Shown here: positions 7,752 to 14,664 of the stretch, in pieces
Layout: each line of letters opens with the position of its first letter
Position numbering within the stretch: the first letter of the stretch is position 1
Origin: Lachnospiraceae bacterium UBA4348
GTDB taxonomy: Bacteria; Bacillota; Clostridia; Lachnospirales; Lachnospiraceae
Length of the DNA stretch: 15,193 bases
Assembly (NCBI GenBank): GCA_002394165.1
Contig: DGTA01000040.1
Coordinates: 1-15,193 of the forward strand
Direction of reading: 5' to 3'
The notes under the pieces: model-generated
Database searches by the model: none
The model's input: only the letters and a program-made list of their open reading frames with translations
Told to the model about the DNA's origin: nothing
Translations under genes and position numbers: made by a program

Positions 7752-9148
7752 TCGAGAGCTCCTTTACCCTTAAGGTAAGCGTCGATCCCGGCTGCCGCGG
7801 TCTTTCCTGCGCCCATCGCAAGGATCACCGTTGCGGCTCCGGTAACGGCATCGCCGCCGGCATATACCTTTTCTCTTGAGGTGGCTCCCGTCTCCTCCTG
7901 CGCAATGATGCATCTGCGCCTGTTGACTTCAAGGCCCTGCGTCGTCGAGGAAATAAGAGGATTGGGAGATGTCCCCAGGGACATGATCACCGTATCGGCT
8001 TCGATCTCATATTCAGATCCGGGAACCTCGACCGGACGGCGTCTTCCGGAAGCATCCGGCTCGCCCAGTTCCATCCTGATCACGCGGACACCGGTGACAT
8101 TATCCTGATCATCCGTCAGGATCTCCACAGGATTGGTCAGCAGATCGAACTGGATCCCCTCTTCCTTTGCGTGATGGACTTCCTCCGCCCTTGCGGGAAG
8201 CTCCTTCTCGCTGCGGCGGTAGACCACATGCACCTCAGCCCCGAGACGCAGAGCGGTTCTCGCCGCGTCCATGGCCACATTGCCGCCTCCGACGACGATC
8301 ACCTTTTTCCCGCAGTAGATTGGGGTGTCATAATCGTCGCGGAATGCCTTCATCAGGTTGTTCCTGGTCAGGAATTCATTCGCGGAGAAAACGCCTTTGG
8401 CCTGCTCCCCCGGGATTCCCATAAACATCGGAAGTCCCGCGCCGGATCCGATAAAAACGGCGTCAAAGCCCTCCTCATCGATCAGCTCGTCGATCGTGAC
8501 CGATTTTCCGATGATAACGTTCGTTTCGATCTTGACGCCCAGGGAGCGGACATTCTCGATCTCCTTCGCAACGACCCTGTCCTTGGGAAGCCTGAACTCG
8601 GGGATACCGTAGACAAGAACGCCGCCCGGTTTGTGAAGCGCTTCAAAGATCGTCACATCGTAGCCCATTCTGGCCAGATCTCCCGCACAGGTAAGACCGG
8701 CGGGGCCTGAACCGATCACGGCTACCTTAAGGCCGTTGCTTTTGGCTGTCTTTTTGGGAGTGATCCCGTTTTCACATGCCCAGTCAGCCACAAACCGCTC
8801 GAGTTTTCCGATGGAGATCGAATCTCCCTTGATCCCGCGGATGCACTGGCCTTCGCACTGTGTTTCCTGGGGACAGACGCGTCCGCACACAGCCGGAAGC
8901 GAGGAGGAAGCCGAGATCACTTCATAGGCTTTCTCAAAATCTCCTGTCTTGACATGCCCGATGAATTCCGGGATATCGATATTTACGGGGCAGCCCCCGA
9001 CACATTTTGCATTTTTGCAGTGGAGGCACCTGGACGCTTCCGCCATCGCCTCTTCCTTGTTATATCCAAGGCAGACTTCTTCGAAATTGCCGGCACGGAC
9101 CAGCGGATCCTGTTCTCTTACTTCGATTTTTTTCAGTCCTTCAGCCAT
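7748..9148 (-). CDS. nfnB: NADH-dependent ferredoxin:NADP+ oxidoreductase large subunit NfnB (GltA/GltD-like)
   Basis: This 466-residue flavoprotein is the NADP-binding large subunit of the electron-bifurcating transhydrogenase NfnAB, which couples NADPH oxidation to reduction of ferredoxin and NAD+, or the reverse. The N-terminal domain holds two [4Fe-4S] clusters, from CLHCKNAKCVGGCP (about 41-54) and CGRVCPQETQCEGQC (about 88-102). An FAD-binding GSGPAGLTCAGDLARMGYDV follows near 147, then an NADP-binding VVGGGNVAMDAARTALRLGA near 287, then VYAGGDAVTGAATVILAMGAGK at the C-terminus. Proteins like this are often labelled glutamate synthase small chain; the neighbouring nfnA argues for Nfn. 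I use ATG 9148 rather than the overlapping ATG at 9154, because GGAGG at 9158-9162 is 9 nt away from the former and only 3 nt from the latter. Its stop overlaps the rlmH start. Confidence 0.93.
   Translation of the reverse strand: MAEGLKKIEVREQDPLVRAGNFEEVCLGYNKEEAMAEASRCLHCKNAKCVGGCPVNIDIPEFIGHVKTGDFEKAYEVISASSSLPAVCGRVCPQETQCEGQCIRGIKGDSISIGKLERFVADWACENGITPKKTAKSNGLKVAVIGSGPAGLTCAGDLARMGYDVTIFEALHKPGGVLVYGIPEFRLPKDRVVAKEIENVRSLGVKIETNVIIGKSVTIDELIDEEGFDAVFIGSGAGLPMFMGIPGEQAKGVFSANEFLTRNNLMKAFRDDYDTPIYCGKKVIVVGGGNVAMDAARTALRLGAEVHVVYRRSEKELPARAEEVHHAKEEGIQFDLLTNPVEILTDDQDNVTGVRVIRMELGEPDASGRRRPVEVPGSEYEIEADTVIMSLGTSPNPLISSTTQGLEVNRRRCIIAQEETGATSREKVYAGGDAVTGAATVILAMGAGKTAAAGIDAYLKGKGALD
7759..7763 (-). 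promoter_or_regulatory. Shine-Dalgarno supporting the TTG start of rlmH
   Basis: AGGAG on the minus strand, within the last codons of nfnB, stands 7 nt before TTG 7751-7749. This spacing, together with the conserved N-terminus of RlmH, decides for the unusual TTG initiation codon. Confidence 0.8.
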
Positions 9149-9150
9149 GA

Positions 9151-10032
9151 TCATTCACCTCCGCACTGTCCGCAGCCGCCGTGATGGGTATCGCCTTCCT
9201 GCGCTTCGAGAAAAGCCATTCCCTCCTGGGTCTTATAAAGAGATGCGCGCTTCATGGCGGCATCAAAATCAACGAGGTGACCGTCAAATTCCGGTCCGTC
9301 CACACAGGCGAATTTCACTTCCCCACCGACAAGCAGTCTGCAGGCGCCGCACATTCCGGTGCCGTCGACCATGATCGGGTTCATGCTCACGACTGTCGGG
9401 ATCCCGAGCTTCTTAGTCGTCAGCGCACAGAATTTCATCATGATCATGGGGCCGATCGCTACGCAGTGATCATAGACATGACCCTCCTGCACAAGATCTT
9501 CGATGCACTTTGTCACCATGCCGCTTCTTCCGTAGGATCCGTCATCAGTCGTCACGTAGGTGTTCGCGACTTCCCTCATTTCATTTTCAAGGATCACGAG
9601 GTCCTTTGTTTTTGCTCCGATGATCACGTCACACTCAATGCCGTGCTCATGAAGCCATTTGGCCTGCGGGTAGACCGGAGCCGTGCCGACACCGCCGGCA
9701 ACAAAAAGGATCTTTTTGCGGCGGACTTCTTCGATCGGATCCGTACAAAGATCCGACGGGACGCCGAGCGGACCGGTAAAGTCCATGAAGGCATCTCCCT
9801 CTTTCATTCGGGCAAACTTCCAGGTGCTGGCTCCCACCGGCTGGAATACGATCGTAATAGTTCCCTTTTCTCTGTCATAGTCGCAGATCGTAAGAGGGAT
9901 ACGCTCCGAATGCTCTTCCTGTTTTACGATCACAAACTGCCCCGGAAGGCATCTCTTGGCCACCCGGGGGGCTTCGACCACCATCCGCCAGATGTTGCCG
10001 GCGAGAATTCCGGCTTCAACGATCTTATACAT
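9151..10032 (-). CDS. nfnA: NADH-dependent ferredoxin:NADP+ oxidoreductase small subunit NfnA
   Basis: NfnA is the ferredoxin-NADP reductase-like subunit (FAD, NAD, one [2Fe-2S]) of the bifurcating transhydrogenase. The 293 residues comprise an N-terminal FAD beta-barrel (PGQFVIVKQ at about 30-38, then ERIPLTICDYD at 43-53), FTGPLGVPS (85-93), an NAD-binding fold with LFVAGGVGTAPVYPQAKWL (109-127) and a C-terminal cluster domain. The latter has DGTGMCGACR (Asp223, Cys228, Cys231) and FACVDGPEF (Cys243), matching the three-Cys-plus-Asp coordination described for NfnA. The same family is often named sulfide dehydrogenase beta subunit or PyrK-like, but the following gene makes Nfn the best call. 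The C-terminus ends in a Gly/Cys tail with Cys287 and Cys290 whose codons double as the nfnB ribosome-binding site. ATG 10032 is preceded by AAAGG at 6-nt spacing. It is the first gene after a promoter. Confidence 0.93.
   Translation of the reverse strand: MYKIVEAGILAGNIWRMVVEAPRVAKRCLPGQFVIVKQEEHSERIPLTICDYDREKGTITIVFQPVGASTWKFARMKEGDAFMDFTGPLGVPSDLCTDPIEEVRRKKILFVAGGVGTAPVYPQAKWLHEHGIECDVIIGAKTKDLVILENEMREVANTYVTTDDGSYGRSGMVTKCIEDLVQEGHVYDHCVAIGPMIMMKFCALTTKKLGIPTVVSMNPIMVDGTGMCGACRLLVGGEVKFACVDGPEFDGHLVDFDAAMKRASLYKTQEGMAFLEAQEGDTHHGGCGQCGGE
9158..9162 (-). promoter_or_regulatory. Shine-Dalgarno of nfnB inside the nfnA 3' end
   Basis: GGAGG on the minus strand lies within the last Gly-Gly codons of nfnA. 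It is 9 nt from ATG 9148 and only 3 nt from the upstream in-frame ATG at 9154, so it favours the downstream start of nfnB and implies translational coupling. Confidence 0.75.
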
Positions 10033-10077
10033 ATTTAGCCTTTCTCATTACTGCATAAAACAAAAACAACCACTATG

Positions 10078-10106
10078 AGTATAAAGCATGGACCCGTAAA
10101 ATTCAA
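10078..10106 (-). promoter_or_regulatory. Sigma-A (sigma-70) type promoter upstream of nfnA
   Basis: On the minus strand TTGAAT (10106-10101, -35) and TATACT (10083-10078, -10) are separated by exactly 17 nt, each one mismatch from consensus. Transcription would start around 10070-10072, giving a 5' leader of about 38 nt before nfnA. It lies in the 92-nt gap between the ftsK stop and the nfnA start and is the clearest promoter in the window. It may drive everything from nfnA to mutS, since I see no terminator downstream in the window. No convincing ftsK terminator is visible in this gap. Confidence 0.75.
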
Positions 10107-10124
10107 CGTTCTTTAATGATACGC

Positions 10125-12839
10125 TCAATTCTGCTCAAGGTAGTTTTCAAACTGCTCCATGGACATGAGCACCTTCCTGGGCTTGGTGCCCTCCTCCGGC
10201 CCCACGACGCCGGCATCACTGAGCTGATCCATGATCCTGGCAGCTCTGTTGAAGCCCACTTTGAACCATCTCTGGATCATGCCGATGGAAGCTTTATCCT
10301 TTTCGATGATAAACTTTCCGGCATCCGCGAACAGTTCATCCACATCACTGGAGGCGGCGGTGACCTGGATGGTCTTTTCCATCGCTTCCATCTGCTGCTT
10401 CATGTCCACCTCAAGCTGGGCGCCGCCGTTCTTCTCCTTGATCTCCTTAACGACAGCGGCAACCTCCTGGTCTGATATATAGGCGCCTTGTGTACGAAGA
10501 GGCATCTTGAAGGTCTGCGGCGAATAAAGCATATCACCGTTTCCGAGCAGCTTTTCAGCGCCGTTCTGGTCGAGGATGGTCCTCGAATCCACGCCGGAGC
10601 TGACCGCAAAAGCGATCCTGGAAGGCATGTTGGCTTTGATCAGGCCGGTGATGACATCGACCGAGGGCCGCTGCGTGGCAATGACCAGGTGTATGCCGGC
10701 TGCTCTGGCCAGCTGGGCCAGGCGGCAGATCGCATCCTCCACCTCAGCGCTGGCCACCATCATCAGGTCAGCCAGCTCATCGACGATGATCACGATCTGC
10801 GGCATTTTTTCGGGCCGGTCCTCGGCGGGAACGTCATCGCCGATGTTCTCGACCCTTCGGTTGTAACCCTTCAGGTCGCGCACCCCCGTGTCTGCAAACT
10901 TCTGGTAACGGTTCATCATCTCCGCTACTGCCCAGTTAAGTGCACCGGCGGCCTTCTTAGGATCTGTCACGACCGGTATGAGCAGATGCGGGATACCGTT
11001 GTAGACACTCAGCTCGACGACCTTCGGGTCCACCATGATCAGGCGGACCTCATCAGGCCTGGCCTTATACAGGATGCTCATGATAAGCGTGTTTATAAAT
11101 ACGGACTTGCCTGAGCCGGTGGAACCGGCGATCAGCAGGTGAGGCATCTTCGCAATATCGCCGACAATGATCTTGCCGCCGATATCCTTGCCGACGGCAA
11201 AGGATATCTTTGAAGAAGCCTTCTCAAATGTCTCGGATTCAAGCAGCTCACGCAGCAGCACGGAGGAAGACGTTTTGTTCGGGACCTCGATCCCGATGGC
11301 GGCTTTCCCTGGGATGGGAGCCTCGATGCGGATATCGGAGGCGGCAAGGTTAAGCTGAATATCGTCCTGAAGCGACAGGATCCGGCTGACTTTCACTCCC
11401 ATTTCCGGAGTAAGCTCAAAGCGCGTGACGCTCGGCCCGCAGGTCACGTTCGTGATCTTGACATTGACGCCGAAGGTCTGGAAAACTTCCTGAAGCTTGG
11501 CCGCTGTCTGGGCGAGCTCATCACGGGAGGTCGTTCCCTTTTTCTGCGAAGGCCTGGACAACAGTCCCATGGACGGAAACACATACTCCCTGGCGGGCGC
11601 GGCATCCTTATTCTCGATCTCCTTCTCCACGCTCTCGATCCCTTCCCGGATCTCGGACGGTGAGGATCTTTTTTTCCGGGTGCTCTCCTCTTTTTTTGCG
11701 GGAACCTCCGGAGGTATCTCTTCAGGAGCGGGAATATCCCGGTCCTCTTCAGCACCGGCGGTATTCGGGACAGGTTCTTCATCCAGCCCGGCGATATGGT
11801 CCATCCAGTCCGGCCTGGCGGGAACAGCTTCCTTTACAGCCGGCGTTTTGCCCGCGCTGCGTATGGTCTGCATCGCTCTGGGTTCTTTTTGAGTGATCAC
11901 AGGCGCCGAGACATCTTCCTCATGCTCCCAGTCGTTGAAGATCTCAGACAGGGGCCTGGTATCTGCTCGCTTTGCTGCCGGCGCGGTCACCACGTCGGGA
12001 CCGGGAACCCGGTCGGTTTTTTTGCGTCTGGGCGTCTTTATCTGTTCACGGGGCAGCGTGCTCACGGAAACCTTACGCTCTTCCTCCTCCTCAAGCAGCC
12101 TGCGCCGCTCCTGTCTCTGGCGGATCCACTCTTCACGCCTTTCACGGCGCTGGGTGGCCGCTTCTTTTTGGTGTGCCCGGATCCGGCCTGTCTGCGATCC
12201 GATATCCTTCATGAAGGAACGCTGAGTGATCAGCAGAAGGCAGATGAGCGCCAGGAAGGCGAGAAGTATGCACGTGGCGATCAGGCCTAAAAACGGTGTC
12301 AGCGACGAAACGATCACACCGCCGACGACCCCGCCGCCGGTGCGGTAGGTGCGTCCCGCCTCATAGAATTCGGACGCTTTAAAGCCCCGGCTGTCTCCCA
12401 CCAGGGCGACCTGCATGACGGCGCACAGGATCAGATAAAGTACAAAGGCGCCGATGCAGCGGTATTTCTTCACTTTCTGCGTCGGGAAAATGATCACGAT
12501 CGTGATGATGAACGCAAGCGGAGGAAGAATGTAGGCAAGTGTCCCGAACAGCCCGAAGCAGACATCCGCGGCCGTCTTTCCCACTTTTCCTCCAAACCCG
12601 AAAAAGCTGATAAATACAAGCACCCAGAAGGCCAGTGTGACCCACAGGGTGATCTCCACCCAGACTTCGTAGTCCATCTTTTGGGCCGGGGTTTGCTTCC
12701 CGGACCGGGTATTCTTCTGCGAAGCTTTTTTTGCCGGAGCGGTCTTCCCGGAGGAACGGGTATTCTTCCGGGTCGAGGCGGCCGGTTTTTTGCCGGATGA
12801 TGTAGATTTTCTGTTTCCGGATGCAGTTGATGCTGCCAT
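10125..12839 (-). CDS. FtsK/SpoIIIE family DNA translocase
   Basis: This 904-residue membrane-anchored hexameric DNA pump moves chromosomal DNA at the septum during division or, in spore formers, into the forespore. Residues 1-55 are a basic Ser/Thr/Lys-rich cytoplasmic tail with KNTRS twice. About four transmembrane segments follow between roughly 60 and 205. A charged linker runs from about 215 to 430, with an Arg/Glu-rich stretch at 229-255 and a Pro/Glu-rich part at 340-400. The alpha/beta motor has Walker A GSTGSGKS (572-579; GATGSGKS is more usual) and Walker B IVIIVDELADLMM with Asp687-Glu688. LAQLARAAGIHLVIATQRPS is also present. The C-terminal winged-helix gamma domain (about 833-904, SIGMIQRWFKVGFNRAARIM) reads polar DNA sequences. 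ATG 12839 follows AAGGAG with 10-nt spacing. FtsK and SpoIIIE cannot be separated by sequence alone. It lies 24 nt after uppP and is probably cotranscribed. Confidence 0.96.
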   Translation of the reverse strand: MAASTASGNRKSTSSGKKPAASTRKNTRSSGKTAPAKKASQKNTRSGKQTPAQKMDYEVWVEITLWVTLAFWVLVFISFFGFGGKVGKTAADVCFGLFGTLAYILPPLAFIITIVIIFPTQKVKKYRCIGAFVLYLILCAVMQVALVGDSRGFKASEFYEAGRTYRTGGGVVGGVIVSSLTPFLGLIATCILLAFLALICLLLITQRSFMKDIGSQTGRIRAHQKEAATQRRERREEWIRQRQERRRLLEEEEERKVSVSTLPREQIKTPRRKKTDRVPGPDVVTAPAAKRADTRPLSEIFNDWEHEEDVSAPVITQKEPRAMQTIRSAGKTPAVKEAVPARPDWMDHIAGLDEEPVPNTAGAEEDRDIPAPEEIPPEVPAKKEESTRKKRSSPSEIREGIESVEKEIENKDAAPAREYVFPSMGLLSRPSQKKGTTSRDELAQTAAKLQEVFQTFGVNVKITNVTCGPSVTRFELTPEMGVKVSRILSLQDDIQLNLAASDIRIEAPIPGKAAIGIEVPNKTSSSVLLRELLESETFEKASSKISFAVGKDIGGKIIVGDIAKMPHLLIAGSTGSGKSVFINTLIMSILYKARPDEVRLIMVDPKVVELSVYNGIPHLLIPVVTDPKKAAGALNWAVAEMMNRYQKFADTGVRDLKGYNRRVENIGDDVPAEDRPEKMPQIVIIVDELADLMMVASAEVEDAICRLAQLARAAGIHLVIATQRPSVDVITGLIKANMPSRIAFAVSSGVDSRTILDQNGAEKLLGNGDMLYSPQTFKMPLRTQGAYISDQEVAAVVKEIKEKNGGAQLEVDMKQQMEAMEKTIQVTAASSDVDELFADAGKFIIEKDKASIGMIQRWFKVGFNRAARIMDQLSDAGVVGPEEGTKPRKVLMSMEQFENYLEQN

Positions 12840-12863
12840 AGATCTAAAACTCCTTCAAACTAC

Positions 12864-13745
12864 TCAGCGCATCAGGACAAAATGTCCGATGACCGCCAGG
12901 ATTCCCGCTGCAAAGCAGTAATAGGCAAAATACCTGAATTTCCTCTGGGAAACGACCTTCATCATAAAACGGATGCAAAGATATCCGACCAGTGCGGCCG
13001 CGATCATGCCTGCCGCGTAGCACAGTCCTGCGGAGGCCGTGATCTGCTCGGCTCCGAGATCCTTAAGCTCCAGCAGCGTGGCTCCCAAAATGGCCGGGAT
13101 GGAAAGAATAAAGGAATACTTGACAGCAAATTTGCGGTCCAGCTTAAGGAACAGGCAGGTGCTGATGGTGGTTCCGGACCTTGACAGACCCGGAAGCGTG
13201 GCAAAGCCCTGGGCGATTCCTATGATAATGCCCTCCTTCCAGGTTACATCCTTTGGGATCTTCCAGGTATCCGTCACCCTGTCGGAAAGCAGCAGGAGTA
13301 TGCCCGTGATCAGCAGGCAGATCCCGGGAACAAGCAGCGTATCGGAAGCATCAGCGATCAGCTTTTTGCCGGCATATCCCATAATGCCTGTCGGGATGGT
13401 GGAAACGATGATCAGAAGCACAAATTTCCGGTAATTGGAAGTGATGATCCTGCGAAGTACGATCTCTTCCTGATCCTTCGGGGGAAAGAATCTTGCCCTG
13501 AAATTGTGGCAGAGGTCTCCTGCCATGGCAAAGAATGTCCGGATCAGCTGCCATATCTCATGCCGGAAATAGATGAACACGACCAGCAGCGTGGCCAGAT
13601 GAAGCAGTACGTCGTAGAGTATGCTGTTTCCAGTATCGATGTGAAAGATGTTCTGGAAAATGGCAAGATGGCCGGAGCTGCTGACAGGCAAAAACTCCGT
13701 CAGACCCTGAACGGCTCCGAGAAATATAGACTGCAGGAAATTCAT
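12864..13745 (-). CDS. uppP: Undecaprenyl-diphosphatase UppP (BacA family)
   Basis: This integral membrane phosphatase converts undecaprenyl diphosphate to the monophosphate carrier used for peptidoglycan and other wall polymers; overproduction confers bacitracin resistance. The 293-residue protein has both family signatures: QGLTEFLPVSSSGH (about 13-26, with catalytic-region Glu17 and His26) and PGLSRSGTT (185-193, Arg189). There are about eight hydrophobic segments. The loop at about 80-105 (RARFFPPKDQEE) is hydrophilic and somewhat variable in the family. ATG 13745 has AAAGG upstream with 8-nt spacing. The gene begins only about 32 nt downstream of a strong terminator-like hairpin. Its own promoter is therefore not obvious: either an unseen weak promoter overlaps the hairpin region, or expression depends on read-through. 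ftsK follows after 24 nt. Confidence 0.97.
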   Translation of the reverse strand: MNFLQSIFLGAVQGLTEFLPVSSSGHLAIFQNIFHIDTGNSILYDVLLHLATLLVVFIYFRHEIWQLIRTFFAMAGDLCHNFRARFFPPKDQEEIVLRRIITSNYRKFVLLIIVSTIPTGIMGYAGKKLIADASDTLLVPGICLLITGILLLLSDRVTDTWKIPKDVTWKEGIIIGIAQGFATLPGLSRSGTTISTCLFLKLDRKFAVKYSFILSIPAILGATLLELKDLGAEQITASAGLCYAAGMIAAALVGYLCIRFMMKVVSQRKFRYFAYYCFAAGILAVIGHFVLMR

Positions 13746-13777
13746 ATTCTTTTCCTTTCCGTGAACTTACTTGAATT

Positions 13778-13821
13778 AAAAAACGACGACCCGGCCTGTT
13801 CTTTGAAAGAACTGCCGGGCG
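13778..13821 (-). terminator. Rho-independent terminator after the CFI-box protein gene, just ahead of uppP
   Basis: On the minus strand CCCGGC, A, GTTCTTT, C, AAAGAAC, AG, GCCGGG forms a near-perfect stem of about 13 pairs (13790-13819) with a small bulge. After six bases it is followed by six Ts (13783-13778). It starts 28 nt after the stop of the upstream gene, a normal terminator position, and ends 32 nt before uppP. A CTGCCG at 13840-13835 could pair with CGGCAG at 13817-13812, in the 5' arm, so an attenuator role is possible but unproven. The remaining bases of the 101-nt gap show only the uppP ribosome-binding site. Confidence 0.8.
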
Positions 13822-13846
13822 TAAAAGGTTTTGTCGGCAGACAGTA

Positions 13847-14620
13847 TCACTGCTCCCGGAAAAAGAACTGATCTCTCAGTGTTTCGACCATTTGTTCATA
13901 TGTCTGGCAGCACTCCTCGTTCCGGCCTTCTTCGATCATCCGGATACAGGGGGAGATCCAGTCCTGGTAAATGCCTTCGTAAACACGGCCGGCATCCTCC
14001 CGTTCGTCGATATGTTTGACGATGGACGGAGCCACGTCATAATACCGCCGGATCAGGTCGGCTCCTCCCTCCAGCGAGGAGAGATAACCGTCCCGGTACC
14101 TGCGCAGCAGCGATAGCTCATAGCAGTTGTCGCCGCCGCCCGTACTGCGGCATACAGCCGTCGTGATATAGCAGAATTTGCGGTGGAAACCGGATTCGAT
14201 CGTGTCAAATTCTGCAATGGAGACATTGGATTTCGGAAAGGCCTTTTTCCATTCCTTCGCGATGGCATCAGCCAGGGGCCGGGATGAACTGCCTTTATAA
14301 TGAAGGACTGCGGGATAGGTAAATACCGCCAGCCCCATGTTCAGCTGCATCTGCTTTGCGTCGGCCTGCGACCTTTTTGAGATCTTCTCAAGAATACGCT
14401 TTGCCCCTTCCACATAGGCGGCCGCCATATTCAGGAGCATCTCATCCGGCTCCCGAACCTGGGCAAAGAGATGTTCGATCGCATCAAATGCCGGAATATG
14501 CGCTTCGTAAAAGCCGTTAAACGCCTCTGCATATGTCTTCCTGTGAAAAAGATCGAGTTTTTCCAGTGCACTTTGAGCCATGTTTTCCATGGCCTGGACG
14601 GCAACCTGATAGTCACTCAT
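13847..14620 (-). CDS. Uncharacterised protein with a CFI-box-like Cys motif
   Basis: This is a 257-residue soluble protein with no signal peptide and no membrane segment. Residues 1-125 are predicted by eye to be mostly helical and start SDYQVAVQAMENMAQSALEK. The C-terminal half carries FCYITTAVCRS (Cys150, Cys157), a spacer, CYELSLLRRYRDGYL (Cys166, residues 166-180) and IRRYYDVAPSIVKHID (190-205). This resembles the so-called CFI-box (C-[FY]-I-x-T-A ... ELxxLRxFRDxxL ... YYxxSP) seen at the C-terminus of varied bacterial proteins. Clostridial versions share the extra Cys pair. No biochemical function is known to me. It ends with more Cys (225, 237, 238). ATG 14620 has GGGGAGG at about 8-nt spacing. 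It lies 44 nt after the yebC-like gene and ends just before a terminator, so the two probably form the tail of one operon. The functional identity is not recognised. Confidence 0.85.
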   Translation of the reverse strand: MSDYQVAVQAMENMAQSALEKLDLFHRKTYAEAFNGFYEAHIPAFDAIEHLFAQVREPDEMLLNMAAAYVEGAKRILEKISKRSQADAKQMQLNMGLAVFTYPAVLHYKGSSSRPLADAIAKEWKKAFPKSNVSIAEFDTIESGFHRKFCYITTAVCRSTGGGDNCYELSLLRRYRDGYLSSLEGGADLIRRYYDVAPSIVKHIDEREDAGRVYEGIYQDWISPCIRMIEEGRNEECCQTYEQMVETLRDQFFFREQ

Positions 14621-14644
14621 CTCATGAACCTCCCCTTCGGATCA

Positions 14645-14656
14645 GATCGGCCGATC
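14645..14656. repeat. 12-bp perfect palindrome between yebC and the CFI-box gene
   Basis: GATCGGCCGATC is a perfect inverted repeat lying in the 44-nt gap, with further GATC copies close by (about 14638-14641 and 14663-14666). It has no T-tract, so it is not a terminator. It could be chance, a weak hairpin ahead of the ribosome-binding site, or a protein site. Confidence 0.4.
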
Positions 14657-14664
14657 AAAAGCGA

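Noticed and set aside
9181..10038. A 285-codon open frame on the plus strand
   Set aside because: It is the antisense shadow of nfnA; the composition is that of a mirrored codon frame and there are no recognisable motifs.
10033..10124. A terminator for ftsK in the 92-nt gap before nfnA
   Set aside because: Only a short AACGTT palindrome and no stem followed by a T-tract is present; the gap is better explained by the nfnA promoter.
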